Part shown: positions 8,915-17,610 of the stretch, in pieces | Position numbering within the stretch: the stretch's first letter is position 1 | Layout: each line of letters opens with the position of its first letter | Assembly: GCF_002159945.1 (NCBI RefSeq) | Contig: NZ_NFJQ01000006.1 | Coordinates: 124,001-188,000, forward strand | Direction of reading: 5' to 3' | DNA length: 64,000 nucleotides | Source: Cloacibacillus sp. An23 | GTDB lineage: Bacteria; Synergistota; Synergistia; Synergistales; Synergistaceae | Program-made: the position numbers and the translations under genes | The notes under the pieces: generated by a model | What the model saw: the letters and a program-made list of their open reading frames with translations, nothing else | What the model was told of the DNA's origin: nothing | Database searches by the model: none

Positions 8915-9391
8915 CGGCTTGGAGTGTCGGACTGTGTACGGCGGTCGTATCGCTGTAGGCCGCGGCGAACAGCCGCTTTTACTGCTGGCCTGCCTTCGCT
9001 CTGTTCTCTGCCTTAGCTCCGACAGCACTTCCCTTGCTCTCTGTTCGCTGTGTTCAGGCCGCGGCGGGCGACATGGGGGAAGCGCGCGAAGTTCTGTAGT
9101 AATATACCCTCTCAGATTTTTGTGCAGTTTTAACGGGGCTTTGTTAACGCAACTAAAAAGCAACTATGTTGCAATGATGAAAAATTTTTATCCTCTCTTT
9201 TGCATTAGTTACCGTTCCACTTCGGTTAAGCTGTTAGTCTTCTGATTAGTATTATATTCCGCGTATGTTTCCCTATATCTTTTAGGCCGTGTTCTTCTTC
9301 CTTGCGTTGTGCTGTATGCTTTTCTTCTAGCTCTTCTCGGTCAAATATAAGGCTGTCGAGCTTATTACAGTCGAAAGCTGTGCTGTTGCTG
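8915..9391. other. Noncoding stretch with GC-rich palindromic motif
   Basis: No convincing gene. The motif AGGCCGCGGC occurs near 8956 and 9056, and again near 9712, 12255 and 12465, all within the element, suggesting a dispersed element-specific repeat. Confidence 0.4.
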
Positions 9392-9397
9392 TATAAT
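9392..9397 (+). promoter_or_regulatory. -10 box of the tiny ORF transcript
   Basis: Exact TATAAT, ~75 bp upstream of the 46-codon ORF. No good -35 hexamer is at 17 bp, so the assignment rests on the -10 box and the RBS downstream. Confidence 0.4.
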
Positions 9398-9471
9398 GCT
9401 CTCTGACGGGCTTCTCAGGCGAATAGGGGGCCTGAAAAGGCGAAGGTCTTCCCTTGTGGGAGGTGAGCTGT

Positions 9472-9612
9472 ATGCGGAGACGCAAAAAGGCCGCTTCTCG
9501 GAATAAACAAAAAGGGCGAGACCGCTGCCACCAAGCTGTAGGCCTCGTCCCTTTTGCAGAGTTGCTTCTCAAAATCCTAGAGTTGATTCTACGGATTATG
9601 AAAGTAATCTAG
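9472..9612 (+). CDS. 46-residue cationic/hydrophobic peptide, toxin-like
   Basis: ATG at 9472 with a near-perfect RBS (GGGAGGTGA, ~6 nt spacing); stop TAG at 9610-9612. The first ~20 residues are very basic (MRRRKKAASRNKQKGRDR). The last ~25 form a hydrophobic stretch (AVGLVPFAELLLKILELILR) able to form one membrane or amphipathic helix. Codons 14-28 overlap an inverted repeat (AAGGGCGAGaCC ... GGcCTCGTCCC, ~9510-9552) in the DNA. Size, charge pattern and mobile-element location recall type I toxin peptides. No antitoxin RNA is proven, and I do not recognise a family. Confidence 0.5.
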   Translation: MRRRKKAASRNKQKGRDRCHQAVGLVPFAELLLKILELILRIMKVI

Positions 9613-9801
9613 CTTAACCCGAGAAGATTATAGCATTGCCGCGCCTCTACCGTCAAAAGAGACGCGGTTTCTACTCCGTGAGAATCCACAAAGCAAGCGG
9701 ATAAAAGACACAGGCCGCGGCGACTAGCCGCATTACTGCTGCAAGAACTGCCAGCGGCGGCCTGTGTCTGGCGAAGGAGGGAACTGTAGAACGACCTCTA
9801 T

Positions 9802-10089
9802 TCAAAACGCCCTAAGCTGTACGAAGGGCGATATATCTACGTTCTGTGCGGCTGCCGTAACTGTGAAGGTGAAGCCGTCGCGGGTGATGAGGTATTCGGG
9901 GTGCATTTCGCCTTTGGCGTCGCGGTATTCAACGGGTACAAAATTGCACCGGTTAAATTCCGGGCTGCAATCTAAATCCCTTATTGCGCGCATTACTAAT
10001 TTGTGTTCTTTCTCAAACACTCGCGCTATGTCCCTGCTGCTTACTACGGGGCGGTCGTTGCTGATGAAGATTCCTAAGTCGTTAGTCAT
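9802..10089 (-). CDS. Rha-family phage regulatory protein, C-terminally truncated
   Basis: Protein of 95 residues. The N-terminal ~75 match the phage Rha (pRha) domain: PVVSSRDIARVFEKEH, VMRAIRDLDC and YLITRDGFTF. In full-length Rha the last motif continues into MGFTG-KAA; here it switches to unrelated residues, so the ORF is a 3'-truncated copy. RBS AAGGAGAAAGAAAA precedes the ATG at 10089. Rha proteins modulate phage lysogeny/growth in IHF-dependent settings; activity of this fragment is doubtful. Confidence 0.7.
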   Translation of the reverse strand: MTNDLGIFISNDRPVVSSRDIARVFEKEHKLVMRAIRDLDCSPEFNRCNFVPVEYRDAKGEMHPEYLITRDGFTFTVTAAAQNVDISPFVQLRAF

Positions 10090-10274
10090 TTTTCTTTCTC
10101 CTTATCCTTTCTTGTTTGTTGATTTGCTGGTCATAAAGTGTCGCCGTGTTTATCTTTCGCCAGCTCATAGGGATTTTCTTGTAGTTCGGGCATTTGAGGC
10201 TCGAACCTTTAGGGGCGCGCATTTTGCAGTCGTTGCGGCACTCTTTGCAGAGCGCGAGGGTTTCTAGATGTCAT
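10082..10274 (-). pseudogene. Frameshifted Cys-rich small protein
   Basis: From the ATG at 10274 (overlapping a TGA at 10273-10271) the frame soon closes. One base less in the CCC at ~10259 would instead give a ~60-residue protein with the treble-clef-like pattern CKECRNDC ... LKCPNYKK and a basic tail ending in KKND, whose stop overlaps the Rha start. Either a sequencing indel or a real frameshift; function unknown. Confidence 0.4.
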
Positions 10275-10595
10275 GCTGCGGCGAACGCTTCGATACTCCG
10301 CTGCTTTGGCTCCCGTAAAGCCCATTGCGAGGAAGGTGAAGCCGTCGCGGGTGATGAGGTATTCGGGTTCTTCCCGCGCGCCGCCTCTAGGCATTTCAAC
10401 GGTTCGTGATGTCAACGCAAAATTGCGTTCAGTGAAACTTTTGGTACATTCAAGAGTTTGAATTGCACGTAGTATATCAGCGTGTCTTTTCTCGAATACT
10501 CTGGCTATGTCCCTGCTGCTTACTACGGGTCTGTCGTTGCTGATGAAGATTCCCAGCGTCGCAGACGCGGCTTTGAGTTCTTTGCCATTGGTTAT
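10271..10595 (-). pseudogene. Second Rha-family copy, degenerate
   Basis: A continuous reading frame contains LGIFISNDRPVVSSRDIARVF, then FTERNFAL, then EYLITRDGFTFLAMGFTG-AKAAEY, i.e. more of Rha than the first copy. There is no ATG/GTG/TTG in frame before the conserved start, and the expected C-terminal IEAF motif appears only after a frame change just before a TGA at 10273-10271. Part of it (~10506-10555) is nearly identical in DNA to the first copy, indicating tandem duplication followed by decay. Confidence 0.6.
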
Positions 10596-10779
10596 CTACT
10601 GCGCCGCTGTGCTTACGACACTTTGCTGCCTTCGCTTTACGACCGCAGTCAAGACGGGCAAAGCTGGGCGGTTCAGAGCGGTGAGAGTCTAAAAGAGTCC
10701 CCTATACTTTCCAACGACACACATTCATAGCAATTCAAAGCAATCAGTGGATTGCGGGGAATACCGATTTTCCTACGGT

Positions 10780-11736
10780 CTAAAAATCCGCTTTGTATTC
10801 TTCCGGTACGGGGTATTCTTCGCGCCCCCATTTTCTGCGGGAAGCGTTGAGTAAGGCCAACAGATTGGCTTCGTATTGCTGCGCCAGTGAGTTGTCGGCT
10901 AGGTAGTTGGCTCTTTTTGAAGCGAGCGACAAGGCGCGACGCACTTTTTTTAACGTCGCTGAGGTGTCGGCTAGTGGTGTTGCTATGGTTGTATCTCCCA
11001 TTTCTTCCGTGCTGCCGGAGATGTCGTCGTCGGCGGCGTTATCTTCTATCGTGACGTGCCGCTGCCTTTTGGTATGCTGCCTGTTAATCTCGCGGGCGAT
11101 GTCGGGGTACATTTTGCTGATGTAGGATATGATAGAGGTGTGTGTCATAAAGCCCAGCTCTTTTGCAATTCGTCTGTAGCTCTTCACATTCCCGTTTCCA
11201 ATTTCGTGCTGTCCTGTTTCGATGTAACAGCGCAGCACTTTTTCCCTGTCGGCCTTTGTGTAGGAATATCCGTGGATTAGGTTCTTTTGTACAGAAAAGT
11301 AGCGTGCTTCGTCTATAGTCATATCGTGGTGAGGAACGGCGGCGATGAAGTGATTCCAATTTTCCAGTTCTTTTCTTGCTTGGTAGCGGTGAAAGCCGTC
11401 CAATAGGTATAGGTACAGCTCTCCCGTCGCGTCGTCTTTTACCGTTCCAACGTCAACAGGGGGCAGTTCTGTCTCGTTGATGTAGCACTCTTTATATTTG
11501 CGGACGACATCGACAGACAGTTCTGTTCTTGACTGAAATCTTACCGCGTCGGCGGTTATCTCGTCGAGACGATACAGGCGTATTTCTTCGCCTTTGTCCT
11601 CTAATATCTTATTGACCGTCGCAATGAATGCGCCGAGCAAGCTCGCTGTTTGTTGGGGCGATAGCTGCCACGGTTTGTTATTCGGCAAAAACTCCTGCGG
11701 GTAGTGTTCACGGATAAGGTCATACCAGACAGACAT
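10780..11736 (-). CDS. ParB/Srx-nuclease-like DNA-binding protein
   Basis: Protein of 318 residues. Residues ~75-135 carry a ParB-N-like core: LPPVDVGTV, then LYLLDGFHRYQARKEL (the GxHR-type motif) and VQKNLIHG. A helix-turn-helix-like middle follows (SYRRIAKELGFMTHTSIISYI), then an acidic linker and a basic C-terminal helix. On plasmids and integrative elements such proteins act in partitioning or as regulators; no ParA is present, so a regulatory or nuclease role is as likely. Its upstream region holds palindromes that may be its own operator. RBS GGGGCTG precedes the ATG at 11736. Confidence 0.75.
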   Translation of the reverse strand: MSVWYDLIREHYPQEFLPNNKPWQLSPQQTASLLGAFIATVNKILEDKGEEIRLYRLDEITADAVRFQSRTELSVDVVRKYKECYINETELPPVDVGTVKDDATGELYLYLLDGFHRYQARKELENWNHFIAAVPHHDMTIDEARYFSVQKNLIHGYSYTKADREKVLRCYIETGQHEIGNGNVKSYRRIAKELGFMTHTSIISYISKMYPDIAREINRQHTKRQRHVTIEDNAADDDISGSTEEMGDTTIATPLADTSATLKKVRRALSLASKRANYLADNSLAQQYEANLLALLNASRRKWGREEYPVPEEYKADF

Positions 11737-11775
11737 ATAACAGCCCCCTTAGCTTCATGGCTGTATTATAGCGAG

Positions 11776-11831
11776 GATTGTAAAATTTTGACATTATCGG
11801 CAATGGCTGTGATTGTAAAAATTTTACAATC
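11776..11831. promoter_or_regulatory. Palindromic operator candidates upstream of the ParB-like gene
   Basis: A perfect palindrome, GATTGTAAAA-A-TTTTACAATC (11811-11831), and an almost complete half-copy, GATTGTAAAATTTTgaC (from 11776), lie 40-95 bp upstream of the ParB-like start. Two spaced copies of the same site suggest cooperative autoregulation or a parS-like centromere. Confidence 0.55.
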
Positions 11832-11836
11832 ATGGG

Positions 11837-12506
11837 GGAAATAGCTTGGTTTAACAGTCGGATAATGGAAACAAATGGATAAAATACCAGTACCCCCCTG
11901 CCGGGGCTTCTTCAGTTTAGCCGTATTTTTAAGCGTTGTCAACTCAGTGTATAGACTTTAAAGAAAATTTTAGGTTGGTATTCACTGTTTGTCAGTTAAG
12001 GTTAGCCATACATTCGCCCCTTGAATTTGCGGGGAAGCTGTAAAAACCGGCTGATTTTTCAGCCGATTAAAAGGGGCGGCATAAAACGCAGCACATTAGC
12101 TTGTGTTACCGCGTTTCATGGTAGCCCCCTGCAATAAGGGAAAAATTTCCCCCGTTTAGTTCGACGGGGCAAAAATTCGGCGCATCCAAAATTGGATGCA
12201 GCAGAAATATCGAGCACGAAAGCGTGCGCGATAGGATTTTTCAGTTTACCAATAGGCCGCGGCCTGTGTGAATTATGGGGGAGCATTTTGTTACCCCATC
12301 GCCTTCACGACCACAGTCAATCAGCGCTGTTCAGCGCGGTCGTCAAGCAATCGCGGATATGAAGGCACGCAACAACTGTACCGCCGACGTTTTACGACCG
12401 TCCGCGATAGGATTTTTTCATGAAGTCGCGTGCTCTGACGTGGAAAGATTTCCCAGTCAATAAATAGGCCGCGGCCTGTGTCTATAGCGCGTTAATAATG
12501 CCGTCG
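11837..12506. other. Hairpin-rich noncoding region of the element
   Basis: No credible gene. Visible: terminator-like CGGCTGA-TTTT-TCAGCCG (12048-12065); hairpin GCATCCAA/TTGGATGC (~12182-12199); hairpin GCACG-AAA-CGTGC (~12213-12226). There is also a duplicated block, GCGATAGGATTTTT ... AATAGGCCGCGGCCTGTGT, at ~12228-12268 and ~12404-12481. It could be a replication origin or structural RNA of the element. Confidence 0.45.
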
Positions 12507-14303
12507 TTACTCCTTCCGTTCCCTAGCAAACGGGTTCTCTTTCAAATGGTCAAAACTTATCCCGTAATCTATTTTATCCAGTACGTCGGCTTTTAATATC
12601 TTCGGGCTAAGCGCCTTCGCGTAATGGCCGTATGTTATCGGGTTGCCTTCCACTTTGTGTCCGACAACTCTTTCAAAGAGCGCGTCGGGTATTCTGTGCT
12701 GTACGCAGTAGTTTATGAAGGTGTGGCGGTAGGAATAGAATACTTTCGCGCCTTCTTTTGCGTCGCCCTGTATGCCGATAAATTCTTTCAGATGTCTGTT
12801 GTAGCTCTTTGAAAAATCATGACTGTATTTGCCTGTAGCCGCGTTCTTTTTCAGTTCTTCAAAGAGCCGCTGCTTTCCTGCGGCTTTTAGTTCCTGTACG
12901 TATTCCCATAGCCCCAGATTTAAGAGTGTGTCGTGGAGCGGGACGACGCGCCGCGAAGCTGCGTTCTTTATGCTCTTTGTCTTTATCTGGTTGCCTTCTT
13001 CATCTTCGGTTACTTCGCTTAGTTCAAAGCATTTCACGCCGTCTATTATTTTGAAGTCGGAAAGATAGAGCTGCGCCAGTTCTTCCAGCCTTGCGCCGCT
13101 GAATAACGCCATGAGCGGAAGCCAGAACTTCGCCCCGTCCTGCGGAAGTTTGCGGCCTAGCCCAGTCATGCCGCGCCCGCCTGTAACATACCAACGGTCA
13201 TAGAATATTTTTTGAAGGTCGTCTGTGCTGAACACGGCTTTAGATTTCCGCGTGTCGGTTATTATGTCGCCTTTGGGGGCTGACATTACGACGCTTAGCC
13301 AGTCGGGAAGTTCGTACATCGTTTTTACCCAGCTAAGGAAGCCGTTTATCTGGTTTATGTAGTTGTTGACTGTCGTCAGGCTCATGCGGTCGGCTTCTGG
13401 AATGTCCAGCTCTTTTATTTCCGCGATAGTTAAATCTCTGTATTTCGGAGATTTATTTTTATTCTTCGGGAAATTTATCAATGCCGTTTCAACAGCTTTT
13501 AATTTGCTCGGCGTGATGTCGCAGAGTTTTATATCACCTAAAAGCTCTATGAATACGTTTACTTTGTCGGAGATGCTTTTTTCCGTGCTTGCTGTCCAAT
13601 TTCCGTGTGCCTTCTTATCGTCTATGTATGCCTTGAATGCAGCGCTTATCAAGGTTTTCTGTGCTTTCACCGTGTTCGATTTTTGTACATTTCCGCTGTA
13701 CAAATCAGATGTCGCGGCGGCTGTGTATGCGGTCGGGTAGATGCCGCGGTTGCGGTCTTTTATTACTTTGCATATTTCTATTTGTGCTTTTAACATCTCG
13801 CGGCACAACGTTCTGAACTCTAGGGAATCGTGGGCTGCGGTCAGTCCGTTTTCTTCTAAGATGTCCATAGCTCCGTTTTTGAATAGGCTGTAATTGTTTG
13901 TCCCCAGCGCTTCGCGTGCTTCGCTTTCAATGTAGTCGTTCGCGTCGAAGGTCTCTATTTCTTCGCCGTGCGGCTCTGACGGACGCGCCAACGCCCTTGA
14001 CGCTTCGTCCTGTGATAGTATTTCTTCCGCCCATTTCTGTACTAGCTCCTGTATCTGCTCGCTTTTTAGCTCCGTCATTCTCCTGTCCCCTTTGCGTAAA
14101 GCTGAAAATATATCCCATACACGCGCCGATAAATATGCGGCGTGTCGCTTTGCTAGTTTCCTGTCCGGCGTTCTAAGCGATATGCGGAACTCTCGCCGCT
14201 GTATCGCGGAACGTAAATCTGCCGGTACTACCTGACGAAAGTATAATATCGTGCTGTTGCGGAAGATGTAAACGCCTTGTGATTGTCTGTTTGATGGCGG
14301 CAT
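12507..14303 (-). CDS. Site-specific tyrosine integrase of the tRNA-Ala element
   Basis: Protein of 598 residues. The N-terminus has a short beta-rich arm-type domain (VYIFRNSTILYFRQVVPADLR) seen in large phage-type integrases. A helical core-binding domain lies at ~230-340, and the catalytic domain follows: Arg I in LFSGARLEELAQL, then YSYRHTFINY (Tyr in place of the first His of HxxR), GHKV and the nucleophile Tyr in YGHYAK near the C-terminus. It ends adjacent to a noncoding block and begins ~95 bp from attR, the normal place for the enzyme that integrates the element into the tRNA gene. Confidence 0.9.
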   Translation of the reverse strand: MPPSNRQSQGVYIFRNSTILYFRQVVPADLRSAIQRREFRISLRTPDRKLAKRHAAYLSARVWDIFSALRKGDRRMTELKSEQIQELVQKWAEEILSQDEASRALARPSEPHGEEIETFDANDYIESEAREALGTNNYSLFKNGAMDILEENGLTAAHDSLEFRTLCREMLKAQIEICKVIKDRNRGIYPTAYTAAATSDLYSGNVQKSNTVKAQKTLISAAFKAYIDDKKAHGNWTASTEKSISDKVNVFIELLGDIKLCDITPSKLKAVETALINFPKNKNKSPKYRDLTIAEIKELDIPEADRMSLTTVNNYINQINGFLSWVKTMYELPDWLSVVMSAPKGDIITDTRKSKAVFSTDDLQKIFYDRWYVTGGRGMTGLGRKLPQDGAKFWLPLMALFSGARLEELAQLYLSDFKIIDGVKCFELSEVTEDEEGNQIKTKSIKNAASRRVVPLHDTLLNLGLWEYVQELKAAGKQRLFEELKKNAATGKYSHDFSKSYNRHLKEFIGIQGDAKEGAKVFYSYRHTFINYCVQHRIPDALFERVVGHKVEGNPITYGHYAKALSPKILKADVLDKIDYGISFDHLKENPFARERKE

Positions 14304-14354
14304 ACAAAGTTATCCCCTTTTGTACACCTTGCTTGTAAGCGGCCTTCGGATAAC

Positions 14355-14387
14355 AAAAAAGCCCTGCAAATCCAGTGATTGCAAGGC
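14355..14387 (-). terminator. Replacement terminator for tRNA-Ala, carried by the element
   Basis: On the minus strand GCCTTGCAA ... TTGCAGGGC forms a 9-bp stem (one G-U) followed by U6 (A6 at 14355-14360). It lies just inside attR, replacing the displaced terminator at 7874-7907. Confidence 0.75.
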
Positions 14388-14399
14388 TTTATAATATTC

Positions 14400-14475
<76 letters not shown>

Positions 14476-14699
14476 GAACAACAAGTGCGATTATACCGAG
14501 TAAGTGCGCAGGTGTCAAGATGGATTTTTCGTGCGGGGGGAGTTTAGCGCGGCTTCATAAAATCCACATACTTTTTTGATACAAATGGAGCCGCGAAGGA
14601 TGCGCGTGCAAGTGGTAAAATATGCGGACGAAGGGCGGCCTGCGCCGCGCTTTGAAAATTTTTGAATAAATTACGGACGGAGCGTATGCCGGTAGAGTT

Positions 14700-15935
14700 A
14701 TGACGAAGAAGGATATTTTGACAAGATTGATACGCGCCTGGCGCGCGGCCGTCGTTGCGGCGGTTTTTGTGTGCGCCGCGGCTTTTCCGATGGCGCGCGC
14801 AGAGGCGATGACGCAGGCGGATGTCGGGCCCGCCGTATCGGAGGCGCTCGGGCGCGAGACGCCGGAGAAATTTTTGACGGCGGTCGAGGGCGATATGACG
14901 CGGCGTGACGCGCTGCGGCTCGCCTTCGAGGCTATGGGCTGGAGGTTCGCGCTGGCTGCGGTCGATCAGATAGGCATCCTGCCGGAATGGCCCGAGGTCG
15001 AGGGCGTATCTTATATATCGGCGACTATGACGCCGAGGCCGCCGGAGGCGATGACTGCCTCTCTCGACGAGCCTCTGACGCCGGAGGATATGGTTGAATT
15101 TGAAAAATGGCTGCGCGAATGCCGCGAGTCGGTTTCATGGAAGGCCTCGTTCTCGTGGAACGGCACGACTCTGTTTATGATGAAGCGCGGCGTCGGGAAC
15201 CCGAACGGCCCGGCGAACGGCGATTTGGAAAACGGCGAAAACGAGCCGCTCTTCGCCGCGGCGCTCGCCGTGGACATGCAGACCGTGCCGTGCCAGATAG
15301 CGACGGCGGAGATGATTGGTTCGAAGCGCGCGACTCTCGCGACTATAGCGGCGGAGAATTACGGCGTCATAGGCGGCATCAACGGCGGCTATTTTTCCGG
15401 CGCGAAGCCGATCGGCGTGCTGCGCCGCCAGGGGCGCACGGACAATCCGAAATTCTGGCCCCACCGCTCGGCCTTCGGCTGGAACGACAAGGGCGAGTCC
15501 ATTTTCATAGACGGCAAGATCGTCAGCAACATTGGCTCTGCGCGCGAATACGACGAATATACGGAGCTTATGCAGGCGGGGCCGCTGCTCGTCAAAGACG
15601 GCGAGGCCGCGCCGAACACCGAGGATGTGGACCCGAACGTACTGAATAAGCGCCATCCGCGCACATTCGTCGGGACGGACGGCGCGCGCGTCGTCTGGGG
15701 AATCGTAGACGGACGCGACAATATGCACAGCGTCGGCATGACGATAGATGAGCTTCGCACGTTCTGCATAAAGGGGCTGGCCCTGACGGACGCGCTGAAC
15801 CTCGACGGCGGCGGCTCGAGCTCTATATGGTGGCGCGGGATGACCTTCTCGCAGCCGAGCAACTCTAGCGACGCCGAGCGCCCGATCCCATACGCGGTGC
15901 TGATGTTCGAGCCGGGCGCGGGGGTGCGCCAGTAA
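14700..15935 (+). CDS. Exported phosphodiester glycosidase-family (NAGPA/DUF2233) protein
   Basis: Protein of 411 residues. Signal-peptide-like N-terminus (basic RLIRAWRAA, then a hydrophobic stretch to ~35 ending AEA). C-terminal domain with the family markers INGGYFS (~225), QAGPLLV, HPRTFVGTDG and ALNLDGGGSSSIW (~365-375). This fold removes GlcNAc from phosphodiesters in animals; bacterial members such as YngK/SpoIID-associated proteins act on cell-envelope glycans. The central ~80-190 region is unassigned. The RBS is weak, so a start slightly downstream is possible. Confidence 0.8.
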   Translation: MTKKDILTRLIRAWRAAVVAAVFVCAAAFPMARAEAMTQADVGPAVSEALGRETPEKFLTAVEGDMTRRDALRLAFEAMGWRFALAAVDQIGILPEWPEVEGVSYISATMTPRPPEAMTASLDEPLTPEDMVEFEKWLRECRESVSWKASFSWNGTTLFMMKRGVGNPNGPANGDLENGENEPLFAAALAVDMQTVPCQIATAEMIGSKRATLATIAAENYGVIGGINGGYFSGAKPIGVLRRQGRTDNPKFWPHRSAFGWNDKGESIFIDGKIVSNIGSAREYDEYTELMQAGPLLVKDGEAAPNTEDVDPNVLNKRHPRTFVGTDGARVVWGIVDGRDNMHSVGMTIDELRTFCIKGLALTDALNLDGGGSSSIWWRGMTFSQPSNSSDAERPIPYAVLMFEPGAGVRQ

Positions 15936-16022
15936 AACGTTGCGCGGGAGCGCGCGCCGCTGTTAAACTATACCGGTGTCAGATCGATCCGCAAAAACTC
16001 AAAAGGCGAGAGGAAAAATAGA

Positions 16023-17597
16023 ATGAACGAGAAAATTTACGCGCCGGACATGGATTCCGGCGAATGGAAAGAATACACGGAGAAAGAACTCGGCGAGCCG
16101 TCGTACCGCGCCGGGCAGATATGCCAGTGGATCTGGCAGAAGCGCGCCGACGACACAGAGGAGATGACGAACCTGTCGAAAGCTTTGCGCGAGAAGCTCG
16201 CAGAGAAGCTCGACTTCGCCTTCCCACAGCTCGTGCGCGAGCAGAAATCGTCTGACGGCACGAGAAAATTCCTCTGGAGGCTGCGCGACGGAGAGTCCGT
16301 CGAGTCCGTGCTGATGAAGCAGGGCGACAGGCTGACCGCCTGCATATCGACGCAGGTCGGCTGCCCGCTTCAATGCACCTTCTGCGCGACCGGGCTGTCC
16401 GGCTTCGTGCGCAACCTGAGCGCCGGCGAGATAGCCGGGCAGGTCGCGGCGATCGAGAAAAAAATCGGACGCGAGATAAACAACGTCGTCTACATGGGCA
16501 TGGGCGAGCCGTTCCTCAACACGGAGGCCGTGCTGAAATCCATAAGGATGCTGAACGACCCGAAGATGCGCAATCTCGGCATACGCCACATAACGGTCTC
16601 GACCTCCGGCGTCATTCCGGGGATCCGCGCGCTGGCCGACTCCGGCCTCGGCGTGCGGCTGGCGGTCTCGCTCCACGCCGCGGACGGCGAACTGCGGGGA
16701 ATGCTGATGCCAGTCAACCACAGCTATCCCGTCGAAGAGCTGCGCGAGGCTCTCGTTGAGTATCAGGAAACGACCGGCGACCGCATAACGATAGAATACG
16801 CGCTCTTCGGCGGAGTCAACGACAGCGTCGAGCGCGCGAGAGAGCTAGTGCGGTATCTGCGCGGAATACACGTCTACGTCAACCTCATCCCATTCAACGC
16901 CGTAGACGGGCGCTACGCGAAGCCGGAGGCCGAAGACGTGCTGCGCTTCAAAAGCGTGCTCCAGACGGCTGGCTTCGAATGCGAGATACGCGCCGAACAG
17001 GGCGCGGACATAGACGCGGCCTGCGGCCAGCTCCGCAGAAAAGAAGAAGGCGGAGCGGACGCGCCGCTCGAACGCGGCTCATTCTCCGCGCCGAGAAACA
17101 TCATGGCGGAGGAACGCGCCGCCGCGAGAAGCTCGAAAACCGCTGCGAAGCCGAAACGCCGCCAATTTCCCCAAAAAGAAGAAAAACGCGGAAGCTCCGA
17201 CAGCCGCGGAGAAGAGGGGACTGGACGCGGACGTTTCGGCGCCGGCAAAAACGGGGCCGAACGGCGTTCATACGGAGCGGGCGATGACAAAAGCCGCGGA
17301 TTCTCAAAAAACGGCGGAGAACGCGAAACATTCAAACGCCGCCGCGAAAACGCCGAGCCTCAGGAACGTTACCGCAGCGGTAAAATGAAAGAAGCGCGCC
17401 CGACCTACAGAGGCGGCGGCGAGGAAAGAACCCTCGACGGCGGCGGCGCGCGCGGGGAGAGAAAATTCCGCGAGGCCGGGGCGAAGAGTCCGGCTCGCAC
17501 GAAAAGAGCGCCGGCCCCGCAGGACGGCCCGTTCGCGAAATTTTACAGGAACTCGGCGAAGCCGAAGCGCGGCGCGAAAAACGCTAAAAAATCATAA
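16023..17597 (+). CDS. rlmN: 23S rRNA A2503 / tRNA A37 C2-methyltransferase with long basic tail
   Basis: Protein of 524 residues. Residues 1 to ~345 are a complete RlmN: the radical-SAM CPLQCTFC cluster motif (~118-125), YMGMGEPFLN, the HITVSTSG strand, SLHAADGELR, and the C-terminal catalytic Cys in AACGQLRRK. It methylates A2503 in 23S rRNA and A37 in tRNAs by a radical mechanism. The remaining ~175 residues are low-complexity and strongly basic (many R, K, G, E, S; patches such as RGRFGAG and RRRENAEP), with no counterpart in typical RlmN (~350 aa). The tail is in frame with host-like codon use, so it is real rather than a misread stop. It may tether the enzyme to RNA. Confidence 0.92.
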   Translation: MNEKIYAPDMDSGEWKEYTEKELGEPSYRAGQICQWIWQKRADDTEEMTNLSKALREKLAEKLDFAFPQLVREQKSSDGTRKFLWRLRDGESVESVLMKQGDRLTACISTQVGCPLQCTFCATGLSGFVRNLSAGEIAGQVAAIEKKIGREINNVVYMGMGEPFLNTEAVLKSIRMLNDPKMRNLGIRHITVSTSGVIPGIRALADSGLGVRLAVSLHAADGELRGMLMPVNHSYPVEELREALVEYQETTGDRITIEYALFGGVNDSVERARELVRYLRGIHVYVNLIPFNAVDGRYAKPEAEDVLRFKSVLQTAGFECEIRAEQGADIDAACGQLRRKEEGGADAPLERGSFSAPRNIMAEERAAARSSKTAAKPKRRQFPQKEEKRGSSDSRGEEGTGRGRFGAGKNGAERRSYGAGDDKSRGFSKNGGERETFKRRRENAEPQERYRSGKMKEARPTYRGGGEERTLDGGGARGERKFREAGAKSPARTKRAPAPQDGPFAKFYRNSAKPKRGAKNAKKS

Positions 17598-17610
17598 GAA
17601 GGGGAAATAA

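Noticed and set aside
8950-9120. CRISPR-like or tandem repeat array
   Set aside because: The GGCCGCGGC motif recurs irregularly without equal spacers; no cas genes in the window.
14700-15935. SLH-type surface-layer anchor in the glycosidase N-terminus
   Set aside because: The region after the signal peptide lacks the repeated SLH TRAE-type motif.
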